The notes: generated from the letters alone by a model not told the origin. A DNA stretch of 64,000 nucleotides from Methylobacterium sp. E-045 (GCF_022829685.1 NZ_JAKSYE010000075.1:62001-126000), one strand, 5' to 3'. Shown: positions 1 through 9,679, counted from the stretch's first letter. Program-made: numbers and translations.

Positions 1-2
1 AC

Positions 3-848
3 GGCTGGATTGCTGGAGGGCCGGAGGGCGCCCGCGCCGCCCTCGACCGGTTCTGGCGCGAGGCGAGCCTCGATGGCGATTTGTGGCCGGCCCAGCGCGG
101 CGTGTTCGACCGGCTGTTCGACTTCTGGAACGAGAACCCGGTGCTGGATTTCTGGATGCGGGCGCTCAAGACCAGCCCTTACGTCTCCAACCCGCTCAAC
201 GTGAACCCCCTGCGCAAGGCCTTGGCCAAGCACGTGGATTTCGAACGGCTGCGGACGGCGGAGACCGCCGGGATCTATGTCTCGGCCACCAATGTCTGGA
301 CCGGCAAGCTCGCCATCTTCGAGCGTGATTCCCTGAGCGTCGACCATCTCATGGCCTCCGCCTGCCTGCCCACCGTGTTCCAGGCCGTGGAGATCGACGG
401 TGTGCCCTATTGGGATGGCGGCTATCTCGGCAACCCGCCGATCTACCCGCTTTTCCACGGGGCTCGGACCCGCGACGTGGTCCTGGTCCAGATCAACCCG
501 GTGGAGCGGCGCGAGACCCCGCGTTCGCGCGAGGAGATCCAGGACAGGCTCAATGAGATCACCTTCAACGCGAACCTGATGCGGGAACTGCGCGCCATCG
601 ATTTCGTCGACGGGTTGATCGACGACGGCGTGCTCGGCCGCAACGACTACCACCGCATGCTGGTCCACCGCATCGACGGGACGGGAGCCCTGGACGATTA
701 CAAGGCGTCGTCGCGGATGGATGCCCGGATGCGCGTGTTCGAGGGCCTGCGCGACAAAGGCCGGGTGGCGGCGCAGGCCTGGCTCACCGAACATTACGAC
801 GGCATCGGACGGACCTGTACCCTCAATCTCAAGGCGACCTATCAATAG
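3..848 (+). CDS. Patatin-like phospholipase family protein (3' part)
   Basis: The frame is open from the left edge, so the gene begins upstream of the window; 281 C-terminal residues are visible. The patatin fold uses a Ser-Asp dyad to hydrolyse acyl esters of lipids. The Ser (GxSxG) half is outside the window, but the catalytic Asp region is present as WDGGYLGNPP, the D-G-G motif of the family, in the segment encoded near 412-440. The start LDRFW and the later ALDDYKASSRM region also fit bacterial patatin-like proteins of this group. No membrane segment is seen in the visible part. It is followed after 48 bases by an ECF sigma factor, probably a separate unit. Family assignment is good; substrate is unknown. 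Confidence 0.75.
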   Translation, partial: GWIAGGPEGARAALDRFWREASLDGDLWPAQRGVFDRLFDFWNENPVLDFWMRALKTSPYVSNPLNVNPLRKALAKHVDFERLRTAETAGIYVSATNVWTGKLAIFERDSLSVDHLMASACLPTVFQAVEIDGVPYWDGGYLGNPPIYPLFHGARTRDVVLVQINPVERRETPRSREEIQDRLNEITFNANLMRELRAIDFVDGLIDDGVLGRNDYHRMLVHRIDGTGALDDYKASSRMDARMRVFEGLRDKGRVAAQAWLTEHYDGIGRTCTLNLKATYQ

Positions 849-896
849 AGGGATGCCCGGCCGGATTAGCTGACCGGGCTCGCGCGTTAACTGACC

Positions 897-1544
897 ATGA
901 CGGCCGAACCCACTCAGACCGCCTCCGCCTCCTCCATCGTCGACCTTCTGGTCCCGCTGCGACGCTATGCGCGTTCGCTGACGCGCGACGCGCTGAAGGC
1001 CGACGACCTCGTTCACGATACCCTCGTCCGCGCGCTGGAATCCGGCCTCTCCGTGAGGCCGAACACCAACCTGCGGACCTGGATGATGACGGTGCTGCAC
1101 AACGTCTTCATCGACGACCAGCGCCGCAAGCGGGTGGAAGCTCGCCATGCCGAAGCCCTTGTCCAGATGGGCGACGAGAGCGTGCCGCCGGCGCAGGAGG
1201 GACAGGTGCGTCTCGCCCAGATCCGCCAAGCCTTCCTGACCCTGCCGGAGGAGCAGCGCGCCGCGCTCCACCTCGTGACCCTCGAAGGCATGGCCTATGC
1301 CGATGCGGCGGCCGTACTCGGGATCCCCATCGGCACGCTGATGTCCCGCCTCGGTCGCGGTCGCGCGGCCCTTCGCGCCTTCGAGGAAGGCCAGGTTAGC
1401 AGTGGCCGCAGCCGTTCCGAAACGGCGCCGGGTTCGGGCGCGGGCAGACCCGAGCGACCGCACCTGCGCCTCGTCAGCGATTGGAACGGGCAGGACGCCC
1501 GGCCGGACATGCGACTCCCGTCCAAAGCCATCGGCGGATCATAA
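897..1544 (+). CDS. ECF-type sigma-70 family RNA polymerase sigma factor
   Basis: A 215-residue alternative sigma factor. Region 2 is visible at about residues 20-80 (ARSLT, ADDLVHDTLVRALE, LRTWMMTVLHNVFIDDQRR), giving -10 recognition and core binding. Region 4 lies at about residues 110-155 (LPEEQRAALHLVTLEG, then an HTH ending GTLMSRLGRGRAAL), giving -35 recognition. The C-terminal ~55 residues are low-complexity and probably disordered. The next gene encodes a protein with a zinc-less anti-sigma-like N-terminus and one membrane helix, so the pair looks like a membrane-controlled ECF sigma/anti-sigma module. The inducing signal cannot be read from the sequence. Confidence 0.88.
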   Translation: MTAEPTQTASASSIVDLLVPLRRYARSLTRDALKADDLVHDTLVRALESGLSVRPNTNLRTWMMTVLHNVFIDDQRRKRVEARHAEALVQMGDESVPPAQEGQVRLAQIRQAFLTLPEEQRAALHLVTLEGMAYADAAAVLGIPIGTLMSRLGRGRAALRAFEEGQVSSGRSRSETAPGSGAGRPERPHLRLVSDWNGQDARPDMRLPSKAIGGS

Positions 1545-1592
1545 CCTCCCCGAATTCGAGGGTACTCGGCGACGAGCGAGTACCAGGACTGC

Positions 1593-2408
1593 ATGGAAGC
1601 CCCGCTGTTTCCAACCGTTGAACTGGATACGACCGTCATGATCGACCCGATCACCGACAGTGACCTCGCTGCCTTCGTCGATGGACAACTCGACGTCATG
1701 CGCCGGCTCGAGGTGGAAGCCCATCTCGGCCGTACGCCGGAGGCGGCAGCGCGGGTGATGGCCGAGATGCATGACAGGGATGCCCTGCGCGAGGCCTTCT
1801 CGCAGCTGCCGGGACCGGGTCCGGAACGCAACCGCGCGGCGGCCCGCCGTCTTGACCGGTCCATGGCTTGGCGGCGGGTGGGCGAACGGCTGAAGCGGGC
1901 GGCGGTGATCGTGCTCCTCGTGGGTGCCGGCTGGATCGCTCATTCGGATACCGGCGTGTTCGGTGTGCCCGACACTTTCGCCGCGCCGGTAGATCCCGCC
2001 CTGGTCGCTGATGCGCGCCAAGCAAGAGAGGTGGCCCAAATCCGTGTCCGCCTCGGCTCGCCTGCCTCACCGAGCTACGACAAGGCCGGCATTTCCAGCG
2101 CCACGGGCATCGTCCTGCCGGATCTGCCGGGGGATTGGTCCGTGCGCGACGTCCAGATCGTTCCCGCGCGTCACGGCGCCGGTGTCGAGGTCGTGATCAA
2201 CACCCCAGATCTCGGCGAAATCTCCCTGTTCGCGGCACGGGGCACCAACGAGGCAGCTTTCACCGGAGAGGTGACGAGCCCGGGCGACGGGGAGACCGTC
2301 TACTGGACGGCGGGCCGCTCGGTTTATGCGCTCAGCGGCACCGGCCGCCAGGACGCCCTGCAGCAGGCGGCGCGACGCCTCGCCTCGATCGAGACCGCCA
2401 AGCGCTGA
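1593..2408 (+). CDS. Putative transmembrane anti-sigma factor
   Basis: A 271-residue protein directly behind the ECF sigma gene (48 bases). The N-terminal part (ITDSDLAAFVDGQLD, then an acidic/basic helical stretch with HLGRTPEAAARV) resembles the sigma-binding domain of FecR/anti-sigma proteins. A single hydrophobic helix (AAVIVLLVGAGWIAHS) at about residues 106-121 would place the C-terminal ~140 residues in the periplasm. That part is beta-rich and unassigned. The first ATG has an AGGA 7 bases upstream; an internal ATG at 1638 (MIDPITDSD) is an alternative start that would fit homologous N-termini better. Expected role: hold the sigma factor at the membrane until a signal releases it. Confidence 0.7.
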   Translation: MEAPLFPTVELDTTVMIDPITDSDLAAFVDGQLDVMRRLEVEAHLGRTPEAAARVMAEMHDRDALREAFSQLPGPGPERNRAAARRLDRSMAWRRVGERLKRAAVIVLLVGAGWIAHSDTGVFGVPDTFAAPVDPALVADARQAREVAQIRVRLGSPASPSYDKAGISSATGIVLPDLPGDWSVRDVQIVPARHGAGVEVVINTPDLGEISLFAARGTNEAAFTGEVTSPGDGETVYWTAGRSVYALSGTGRQDALQQAARRLASIETAKR

Positions 2409-2439
2409 TCCGCAGGCTGGCGCGGCCCGGCGTCGCGTC

Positions 2440-3462
2440 TCAGCCGATCATCGACGGAACGCGGTCGCCCGCGATGATGGTCCGTGCCTCGGCCGCGTCC
2501 ACGTCCATCCTGGCGATCAGGGCCTCGGCGTCGGAGAAGCGTTTCTCGCCGCGGATGTAGCCGAGGAACTCCACGGCGATGGTCCGGCCGTAGAGATCGC
2601 CCGAGAAGCCGAACAGGTTGACTTCGAGCAGGGGCGCGCCGTCGTCGAAGGTCGGACGGCGACCATAGCTCGCCACGCCGTCTCGCACCGTTCCGTCGGG
2701 CAACCCGATGCGGACGGCATAGATGCCGTGGGAGAGGGCACAATCGGGCAAGGCCACATTCGCCGTGGGATAGCCCAGGGTCCGGCCACGCTTGTCGCCA
2801 TGCCGGACCTCGCCGCAGACGAACCAGCGGTAGCCGAGCAGACGGTTCGCGCGGACGATGTCCCCCTGCCGCAGGGCTTCCCGGATCGCGCTCGACGAGA
2901 CGGGTGCCTCCCCCTCCGCGATGGAGACGGGAGGGATGATCCGACACGCCAGGGAGGCTTCGGCGCAGAGCCGGGCCAGCACCTCCGGCGTCCCCTCGCG
3001 TCCGCGCCCGAAATGGAAGTCGTGGCCGATCACGACGCCGGTGAGGCCGAGATCGCGCGCCAGCAGGTCGTGAACGAAGCCTGCGGCGGTGGTCCCCGCC
3101 ATGAGGGCGTCAAAACGGCGCACGATCAGTCCGTCGAGGCCGAGGCGGGCGAAGACGATCTCCTTGGCGGCCGGTCCCGTCAGGCGGAACATCGGCAGGT
3201 CGGGCGCGAAGTAGGCGCGCGGATGGGGTTCGAAGGTCAGCATCACCGCCGGCACGCCGCGCCGGTCGGCCTCCTCACGGACGGCCTCCACGAGAGCGCC
3301 GTGGCCCCGGTGAACGCCATCGAAATTGCCGATCGCCGCGATGGCCCCGGCAAGGGCCGCCGGCACCGCCTCGTCCTCGCGGCAGATCGTGAAGGGCCGC
3401 CCCGCCGGAGAGCCGGCTCCAGGGCGCGCGGAAGGGTCGTCGGCTGGCGCCATCGGGTTCAA
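2440..3462 (-). CDS. ribF: Bifunctional riboflavin kinase / FAD synthetase
   Basis: RibF phosphorylates riboflavin to FMN and adenylylates FMN to FAD in the cytoplasm. The 340-residue length is close to the family norm (about 310-330) with a short N-terminal extension. The N-terminal nucleotidyltransferase half shows GNFDGVHRGH at about 45-54, the HIGH-like signature, then VIGHDFHFGRGREG and VSSSAIREAL. The C-terminal riboflavin-kinase half shows LGYPTANV and GVASYGRRPTF with the conserved acidic EVNLFGF region. It is convergent with the sigma/anti-sigma pair and divergent from cheY. Function is secure. Confidence 0.95.
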   Translation of the reverse strand: MNPMAPADDPSARPGAGSPAGRPFTICREDEAVPAALAGAIAAIGNFDGVHRGHGALVEAVREEADRRGVPAVMLTFEPHPRAYFAPDLPMFRLTGPAAKEIVFARLGLDGLIVRRFDALMAGTTAAGFVHDLLARDLGLTGVVIGHDFHFGRGREGTPEVLARLCAEASLACRIIPPVSIAEGEAPVSSSAIREALRQGDIVRANRLLGYRWFVCGEVRHGDKRGRTLGYPTANVALPDCALSHGIYAVRIGLPDGTVRDGVASYGRRPTFDDGAPLLEVNLFGFSGDLYGRTIAVEFLGYIRGEKRFSDAEALIARMDVDAAEARTIIAGDRVPSMIG

Positions 3463-3730
3463 GCGGTCTCGAAGAAGCTGCGGCCAAAACGGCGACCGTG
3501 GGGGATTCCGCGCGGGAACCTGTCGAAAAGCCGGAGGAGGGTCAAGGGAAGCGGCCGGCCGATCGACGGGGGATGCACGATAGGCTTCGCAGTTAACCGC
3601 TTCGCAATGCTGGGCGCGGTACTTTCACGGACGAGAGGCGGCGCGTGGCGGCGCTTCCCCCAGTTCGTTTGCCACTTTTCCGGTTCGCGGCATGCCGCAC
3701 CGGCCCTGCACCGACGGAGCACCCCGACCC

Positions 3731-4114
3731 ATGGCCCTCGATCTCGGCATGCCGATCCTCGTCGTGGACGATTATCAGACGATGGTCCGCATCATCCGCA
3801 ACCTGCTCAAGCAGCTCGGCTTCGAAGAGGTCGACGATGCGTCCGACGGGACCGCGGCCCTCGCCCGGCTGAAGAACCGCAAGTACGGCCTCGTCATCTC
3901 CGATTGGAACATGGAGCCGATGACCGGCTACGAGCTGCTGCGCCATGTCCGTGCCGACGAGGCCCTGCGCACCACGCCATTCATCATGGTCACCGCCGAA
4001 TCGAAGACCGAGAACGTGATCGCGGCCAAGAAGGCCGGCGTCAACAATTACATCGTCAAGCCCTTCAATGCGGCGACGCTGAAGAGCAAGATCGAGGCTG
4101 TCTGCGGCGCTTGA
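3731..4114 (+). CDS. cheY: Single-domain response regulator, CheY-like
   Basis: A 127-residue stand-alone receiver domain. The acidic pocket is D13-D14, the phospho-acceptor is D58 (VISDWNMEP), the switch Thr lies in FIMVTAES and the conserved Lys in YIVKPF. It has no output domain, so it should act by binding a partner such as the flagellar switch. The start at 3731 (MALDLGMPILVVDD) has a GGAG upstream and matches CheY proteins; an ATG at 3692 would add an unlikely tail. A CheZ-type phosphatase follows after 56 bases, which strongly supports a chemotaxis role and suggests co-transcription. Confidence 0.9.
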   Translation: MALDLGMPILVVDDYQTMVRIIRNLLKQLGFEEVDDASDGTAALARLKNRKYGLVISDWNMEPMTGYELLRHVRADEALRTTPFIMVTAESKTENVIAAKKAGVNNYIVKPFNAATLKSKIEAVCGA

Positions 4115-4170
4115 GCCGCAGACCCCATCTCTTTTCTTCGGCGATTCACAGCACCGTGGAGCGACAGGCG

Positions 4171-4710
4171 ATGGCCATGGCGGAAAAGGTACGGACGACC
4201 GCCCCTCACCCGACGTTGACGCGACCGTCGCTGATCCGAGAGCTGGTCGAGATCGCCGACTACATCGCGCATGTCCGCAAGGAGATCGCGGCCCTGCGGG
4301 CGAACGAGCTCACCCGCGACCGACTGCCGATGGCGCATGAGGAGCTCGGCAGCGTCGTCGAGGCGACCGCGGGGGCGACGAACTCCATCATGACGGCGGC
4401 CGAGGAAATTCTCAGCCTTCCCAACGACAAGAACTACCGTGCCGCCGTCGAGGCACGGATGAACGACATCTTCGAGGCCTGCACGTTCCAGGATATCACC
4501 GGCCAGCGAATCGCAAAGGTGAGCGAATCCCTGCGCCAACTCGAAAGCCGCCTCTCGCGTTTTGCCGCCGCGGTGAAGGCAAAGGACGAGGGTGGCGTCG
4601 ACCCGGCCGAGGTGGAGCGCCGGGTTCGGGCCGAACTCCTCCTCCTCAACGGGCCGCAGATCAAGGGGCCCGCGACCGCCCAGGACGAGATCGACGCCCT
4701 GTTCTCCTGA
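4171..4710 (+). CDS. cheZ: Protein phosphatase CheZ
   Basis: A 179-residue helical protein that would dephosphorylate CheY-P and so terminate the chemotaxis signal. The diagnostic motif TFQDITGQRIAKV supplies D108 and the catalytic Q112, corresponding to the Asp and Gln of the E. coli active site (DxxxQ). The C-terminus DEIDALFS resembles the CheY-tethering tail (DxxDxLFxxLGF type) but is shortened. A GGAGCG lies upstream of the chosen ATG; the ATG two codons later is possible. It directly follows cheY on the same strand and is convergent with the HAD phosphatase. Confidence 0.88.
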   Translation: MAMAEKVRTTAPHPTLTRPSLIRELVEIADYIAHVRKEIAALRANELTRDRLPMAHEELGSVVEATAGATNSIMTAAEEILSLPNDKNYRAAVEARMNDIFEACTFQDITGQRIAKVSESLRQLESRLSRFAAAVKAKDEGGVDPAEVERRVRAELLLLNGPQIKGPATAQDEIDALFS

Positions 4711-4752
4711 TCGGCGGGTCTTACCGCTCGGGGCCGATGAGATCCGGGGACG

Positions 4753-5667
4753 CTACCAGACCAGCCGCTCGATGACGGCATCCGGGTGCACCTCCTGCCG
4801 GGCGAGCCATTCGGACACCTCGCCCAGCGTGTCGTGCTCGGCGAGAACGCCGAGTTCCTCCGCATGGATGCCGCGCGCCACCAGCAGGTTCGGGATTCCG
4901 TAGGCCGCCGCCCCCGCAATGTCGGTGCGCAGGGCGTCGCCAACGGCAAGGACGCGGGCAGCGTCCGGCGCGGAGCCACCGTCGAGCTCTGCCGCCATGG
5001 CGAGCGCCGCCTCGTAGACGGGGCGGTATGGCTTGCCGGCATAGGTCACCGCGCCGCCGATTTCCGCATAGGCCTGCGCGATCAGGCCGGCGCAGGGGAT
5101 GAGCTTCTTCTCGCGCTCGACCACGAGGTCGGGGTTGGCGCAGATCATCGGCACGTTCCGTGCCCGGAACCCGGCCAGCGTCACACGGTAATCCTCCGCC
5201 GTCTCGGTCGTGTCGTCGAACAGGCCGGTGCAGACCACCCGATCCGCCTCCCCGGCCGCCACGAGGCATATGTCGAGGCCATCGAAGATCGTCGCGTCGC
5301 GTTCCGGCCCAAGATGGTGGATGCGCTCCCCCGGATGCTCCGCGATCAGCCGCCGGGTCAGGTCGCCGGAGGTGAGGATGGCGTCATAGGCCTGGCGCGG
5401 CACACCGTAGCCGTCGAGGATGGTCCGAACGCCGGCCCAGGGGCGGGGCGCGTTGGAGACGAGGATAACCCGACGCCGGCGACCGGCGCCGGGCAGGGTA
5501 CGGAAGCGGATCAGCGCCTCGCCAGCCCCTACATGGGCACGCGTCCCGTCATGCAGGACACCCCAGACGTCGCACAGGATGAGATCGTAGCCCTCGGCGA
5601 CGCCGGAAAGCCCGCCCAGAATCGGGATCGGCGCCGAGGGTGCGGCGCGCGCGATCGTTTCGCTCAT
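4753..5667 (-). CDS. HAD-IIA family sugar phosphatase-like hydrolase
   Basis: A 304-residue HAD-superfamily hydrolase. Motif I is present as LCDVWGVLHDG (D33 the nucleophile; the second Asp is replaced by Trp in DVWG, as is usual in the TIGR01459 subgroup). Motif II is VILVSNAPR, and motif IV is VGDALRTDIAGA near residue 255, with the IIA-type cap (VCTGLFDDTTE, ICANPDLVVEREKK) between. This subgroup is annotated as NagD-like and its physiological substrate is generally unknown. The ATG at 5667 was chosen because the reading frame upstream is a shadow of the EAL gene. It lies downstream of the EAL gene on the same strand with a 103-base gap. Confidence 0.88.
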   Translation of the reverse strand: MSETIARAAPSAPIPILGGLSGVAEGYDLILCDVWGVLHDGTRAHVGAGEALIRFRTLPGAGRRRRVILVSNAPRPWAGVRTILDGYGVPRQAYDAILTSGDLTRRLIAEHPGERIHHLGPERDATIFDGLDICLVAAGEADRVVCTGLFDDTTETAEDYRVTLAGFRARNVPMICANPDLVVEREKKLIPCAGLIAQAYAEIGGAVTYAGKPYRPVYEAALAMAAELDGGSAPDAARVLAVGDALRTDIAGAAAYGIPNLLVARGIHAEELGVLAEHDTLGEVSEWLARQEVHPDAVIERLVW

Positions 5668-5770
5668 GAATCTGGCCTGACTGGCGACGGATGGAGGGGC
5701 ATCGAGGATGGCCGACCGGTTAGGCCGACCGATCGCCGAAATCAACGCATCGGGATCATGCCAGCGCGCC

Positions 5771-7237
5771 TCAGCCGGCGCGGCGGAGGAAGTCGCGGAA
5801 CGGCCGGCGCTGCGGCGGCGGTTCGGGGTCGTCGCCGGGCTCCTGCGGCGGCAGGGGCACCTGAGGCGGCGGCACTTGCACCGGAGCCGCGGCGAGGACT
5901 TCGGCCCGTACCGCCCGAGCCGGCGCGAAGACCGACCCTTGCGCCAGCGGCACGTCGAGGTCGATGAGGTCCGGAACGTCGCTCTCCTCCTCGACGGCGT
6001 CGGCCACGAGCCGGATGCCGGACCTCGACAGGGAGGCGACGAGATCGTCCAGGGTGATATCGGGCATGGCCTGGCTGGAATCGGGTCGCAGCAGGAGATC
6101 GGCGGGCACCTTGACCTGGCTGACGCCCCGGTCGGCCAGGGCCAGCGGATCGAGGCGCAGGTCCACGGGACGGTCCAGGGCGAAGCCGACACGGCCGCGC
6201 AGTTCCGCCAGGGCGCCGGCCTGCTCTGCGTCCAGGCTACGCCAGCTCGATTGGGGCAGCGCGATCACGAGGCGTCCCAACAGGCTGGGTTCGCCGGCGA
6301 GCAGCCGCGGCAGCGTGCGCAGGAAACCGGGTTCGAACAGGGAATGCGGCGACAGGGCGTAGGTCACCGCCGCCTGACTGCCGCGCCCGCTGAGGTGGCG
6401 TGCCACGGTGGCGACGAGGGGAAGCATGCGGCGATCGAGTTCGGTGGTCCGCCCATGGCGTTCGAGGGCCGGCAGGAACAGTTCCGGCTTCAGGATGTCG
6501 GCGCCGAGGCGCAGGCGCGCCAGCGCCTCATAGGACACGACCTTGCGTTGCGGCAGAGAGACGATGGGCTGGAGATGGACCTCGAGGCCGCCGCCATCGA
6601 AGGCCGCGACCATGACCGCATCCCGGCTCCGGTCCACCCCCGCCTCGGACCGCTCCTGCGGCGGCCAGGCGCGCGGCACCCAGGGTGCGGTGCCCCTCTC
6701 GTTCCGGAATGCCGGGGAGGGCGGCGGAACGACGGGGACATCGAGAACGGCCTGACGGGCGACCGGGGTCGGAACGGGAGCGGTCGGTGGCGTCGCCTTC
6801 AGGCGGGCGATCTCGCCATCCTGCGTAGCGACCACGGCGGCGAGTTCGCGGACGATGCCGCTCAGCAGGCCGATCTCCGCCGTGACCTCCTCGACGGCAG
6901 CCTCCACCGAGGACTCCCTGGGTTGCCTGGCCTCGACCGGGCCGGCCTCCTCGGCGCGGGCACGCTCGATCCGCATCTGCTGGTCTGCGATGAGGCGAGC
7001 CACCGTCTCCAGGCGCACGAGGCGTTGGGACAGGACATCGAGCTCCCCCGACAGCTTCTCACAGCGCAGGTCGAGATTGCGCGCCCGGCGCGCGGCCAGG
7101 ATCGCAAGGAGGCCGCTCATGGCCGCCAGTCCGAAGGCGCCGCCGAGGGGGGAGATCACTGCGAGCGGCGCCAGGACCACGAACCCGATGAGACTCAGGA
7201 GCCACGGGCCCGTGCGTCGGCCGACGTTCCGGGCCAT
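5771..7237 (-). CDS. Membrane-anchored protein with degenerate EAL domain
   Basis: A 488-residue protein with two N-terminal hydrophobic segments (about 12-28 and 33-49), a coiled-coil-prone stretch (about 52-95), a Pro-rich linker (about 148-200) and a C-terminal EAL domain (about 215-450). EAL domains hydrolyse cyclic di-GMP using metal-binding residues. Here the signature EAL is kept (SYEALARL, 237-239), but the NxS-type metal site reads ALSPHSL, the DDFG motif is replaced by ALDRPVDL, and the EGVE position reads ADAVEEE. The enzyme is therefore probably inactive and more likely a binding or scaffold protein, as described for other degenerate EAL proteins. The C-terminus is Pro-rich. Confidence 0.82.
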   Translation of the reverse strand: MARNVGRRTGPWLLSLIGFVVLAPLAVISPLGGAFGLAAMSGLLAILAARRARNLDLRCEKLSGELDVLSQRLVRLETVARLIADQQMRIERARAEEAGPVEARQPRESSVEAAVEEVTAEIGLLSGIVRELAAVVATQDGEIARLKATPPTAPVPTPVARQAVLDVPVVPPPSPAFRNERGTAPWVPRAWPPQERSEAGVDRSRDAVMVAAFDGGGLEVHLQPIVSLPQRKVVSYEALARLRLGADILKPELFLPALERHGRTTELDRRMLPLVATVARHLSGRGSQAAVTYALSPHSLFEPGFLRTLPRLLAGEPSLLGRLVIALPQSSWRSLDAEQAGALAELRGRVGFALDRPVDLRLDPLALADRGVSQVKVPADLLLRPDSSQAMPDITLDDLVASLSRSGIRLVADAVEEESDVPDLIDLDVPLAQGSVFAPARAVRAEVLAAAPVQVPPPQVPLPPQEPGDDPEPPPQRRPFRDFLRRAG

Positions 7238-7521
7238 CGGAATACTCTTATCCTCACGACGATCGAGCGGAGATCACGGGGCGTCGCTCACGGAGTCCGC
7301 AAATCGAGACAGGCTTCGGTTGTCGCCGAGGCGACGAGGTCCCACAAGATGGGAGGGGGCTTCGTGAACCGGTTTTTCGCCATGTGTTGCATGAGCTTCG
7401 AAGCTTGGCTTCAGCCAGTCTGGCATCGCCGATGTCGCCCCCTGGGTCATCCCCCCTCGCGGCAGGAGAGGATTTGGCTCTACATAGGCGCGAGGCGTGA
7501 CCCAGCGACGGGAGCGGGTGG

Positions 7522-7743
7522 ATGGACACGAGACGGGTGGACCTGCTGATGCAGGTGGACGGCATGACCTGCGACGGCTGCGCCGAGGCCGTGCGCAAGG
7601 CCATCCTCCGGATCGATCCGGAGGCGCATGTCGCCGTCGACCGCGATCACGGCCGCGTGGCGATCACCACCGATGCCCAGGCCCTGACGATCGCCGCAGC
7701 GCTGAATCAGGCCGGCTACACGGCGACGGCGATGTCGGGCTGA
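7522..7743 (+). CDS. Heavy-metal-associated (HMA) domain protein, CopZ-like
   Basis: A 73-residue single HMA domain with the metal-binding loop MTCDGCA (M-x-C-x-x-C) at about residues 14-20 and the ferredoxin-like fold pattern (VDGMTC...AVRKAI...VAVDRDHGRVAI...ALNQAGYTA). Such proteins carry Cu(I) or similar soft metals in the cytoplasm to a P-type ATPase or sensor. A GGAGCGGG stretch just upstream of the ATG supports the start. No partner ATPase is adjacent, so the client is not known. Confidence 0.88.
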   Translation: MDTRRVDLLMQVDGMTCDGCAEAVRKAILRIDPEAHVAVDRDHGRVAITTDAQALTIAAALNQAGYTATAMSG

Positions 7744-7960
7744 CGGCGCGGGCAATCCATGCCGGAATCCACGCTTTCAAACGAAATTTTGCAGACGCGT
7801 TGAAAAATTCCGACGCGCTTTTGCTTGCTCCATCGCTCACAGTGATGACAACGGTGAAGCCTGGTGCCCGCGGCGTCGACGCCCGACGCCGCGAACACAC
7901 GACGTTCCACAATAAACGCCCGCGCGACACGCCATCGCGACGACAGACCGGGAGAGACCA

Positions 7961-9634
7961 ATGCCCTCAGACATCGAGATCGCTCGCGCGGCAACCCTGA
8001 AGCCGATCACGCAGGTGGCGGAGACGATCGGCATTCCGGACGAGGCCTTGCATCATTACGGCCGGCACATCGCCAAGATCGATCACGCCTTCATCAAGTC
8101 GCTGGAATCGAAGCCCGAGGGCAAGCTCGTCCTGGTCACCGCCATCAGCCCGACCCCGGCCGGCGAGGGCAAGACCACCACGACGGTGGGTCTCGGCGAC
8201 GCGCTGAACCGCATCGGCAAGAAGACGGTGATGTGTCTGCGCGAGCCCTCGCTCGGCCCGTGCTTCGGCATGAAGGGGGGTGCCGCCGGCGGCGGCAAGG
8301 CCCAGGTCGTGCCGATGGAGCAGATCAACCTGCATTTCACCGGCGATTTCCACGCCATCACCTCGGCGCACAGCCTCGCCGCCGCGCTCATCGACAACCA
8401 CGTCTACTGGGCCAACGAGCTCAACATCGACGTGCGCCGCATCCATTGGCGCCGTGTGGTCGACATGAACGACCGGGCCCTGCGTTCGATCACCCAGTCG
8501 CTGGGCGGCGTCGCCAACGGCTTCCCGCGCGAGGATGGGTTCGACATCACCGTGGCCTCCGAGGTCATGGCGGTGTTCTGCCTCGCCCGTGACCTCGACG
8601 ACCTCGAGGCGCGCCTTGGTCGCATCGTCATCGCCGAGACCCGCGACCGCAAGCCGGTGACGCTCGCCGACGTCAAGGCCACGGGCGCCATGACCGTGCT
8701 CCTCAAGGACGCACTGCAGCCGAACCTCGTCCAGACCCTCGAGGGCAACCCGGCCCTCATCCATGGCGGCCCCTTCGCCAACATCGCCCATGGCTGCAAC
8801 TCGGTGATCGCCACCCGCGCCGGCCTCAAGCTCGGCGACTACGTGGTCACCGAAGCCGGCTTCGGCGCGGATCTGGGCGCGGAGAAGTTCATCGACATCA
8901 AGTGCCGCCAGGCGGGCCTGAAGCCCTCCGCGGTGGTCATCGTCGCCACCGTGCGCGCTCTCAAGATGCATGGCGGCGTCTCGAAGAAGGAGCTCGGCTC
9001 CGAGAACCTCGACGCCTTGGAGAAGGGCTTCGCCAACCTCGCCCGCCACGTGGAGAACGTACGCGGCTTCGGCCTGCCCGTGGTGATCGGCGTCAACCAC
9101 ATCTACGCCGACACCGATGCCGAGCACGCCAAGCTCAAGGAGCTCTGCCGCGACAAGCTTCAGGTCGAGGCGATCACCTGCAAGCATTGGGCGGAAGGCG
9201 GGGCCGGCGCCGAGGAGCTGGCCCGGGCCGTCGTCAAGCTCGCCGAAGGCGAGCAGAAGCCCCTGACCTTCGCCTACGAGACCGACACCAAGCTCACCGA
9301 CAAGGTGAAGACCATCGCCACCAAGCTCTACGGCGCGGGCGACATCCAGGTGGAGTCGAAGGCGGCCACCAAGCTCGCCCAGTTCGAGAAGGACGGCTAC
9401 GGCAACCTGCCGGTCTGCATGGCCAAGACGCAGTACTCGTTCTCCACCGACCCGAACCTGATGGGCGCGCCCTCGGGTCACCTCATCTCGGTGCGCGACG
9501 TCCGCCTCTCGGCTGGCGCCGGCTTCGTCGTGGTGATCTGCGGTGAGATCATGACCATGCCCGGCCTGCCCAAGGTTCCCGCCTCGGAAGGCATCCATCT
9601 CGATGCCGACGGACAGATCGAGGGGCTGTTCTAG
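7961..9634 (+). CDS. ftfL: Formate--tetrahydrofolate ligase
   Basis: A 557-residue enzyme (family about 555-560) that joins formate to tetrahydrofolate with ATP, giving 10-formyl-THF. In methylotrophic alphaproteobacteria it feeds formate carbon into the serine cycle. The ATP-binding loop [11 protein letters not shown] is at about 65-75, followed by [19 protein letters not shown] and the family-typical FTGDFHAI and [11 protein letters not shown]. The C-terminal [14 protein letters not shown] is also characteristic. It stands alone, with 218 non-coding bases upstream and a strong hairpin after the stop. Also known as fhs in other bacteria. Confidence 0.97.
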   Translation: MPSDIEIARAATLKPITQVAETIGIPDEALHHYGRHIAKIDHAFIKSLESKPEGKLVLVTAISPTPAGEGKTTTTVGLGDALNRIGKKTVMCLREPSLGPCFGMKGGAAGGGKAQVVPMEQINLHFTGDFHAITSAHSLAAALIDNHVYWANELNIDVRRIHWRRVVDMNDRALRSITQSLGGVANGFPREDGFDITVASEVMAVFCLARDLDDLEARLGRIVIAETRDRKPVTLADVKATGAMTVLLKDALQPNLVQTLEGNPALIHGGPFANIAHGCNSVIATRAGLKLGDYVVTEAGFGADLGAEKFIDIKCRQAGLKPSAVVIVATVRALKMHGGVSKKELGSENLDALEKGFANLARHVENVRGFGLPVVIGVNHIYADTDAEHAKLKELCRDKLQVEAITCKHWAEGGAGAEELARAVVKLAEGEQKPLTFAYETDTKLTDKVKTIATKLYGAGDIQVESKAATKLAQFEKDGYGNLPVCMAKTQYSFSTDPNLMGAPSGHLISVRDVRLSAGAGFVVVICGEIMTMPGLPKVPASEGIHLDADGQIEGLF

Positions 9635-9643
9635 CCTGCTGCC

Positions 9644-9679
9644 GGAGGCGCCCCTTCCCTGACGGGGAGGGGCGCCTCC
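9644..9679 (+). terminator. Hairpin terminator behind ftfL
   Basis: A perfect 12-bp inverted repeat, GGAGGCGCCCCT at 9644-9655 and its complement at 9668-9679, separated by 12 bases, 10 bases after the ftfL stop. There is no U-run behind it, so it may be a GC-rich terminator of the kind common in high-GC bacteria, or an RNA-stabilising hairpin. Confidence 0.6.

Noticed and set aside
5708..7549. 613-codon plus-strand frame opposite the EAL gene
   Set aside because: The opposite strand encodes a coherent membrane/coiled-coil/EAL protein; this frame has no domain.
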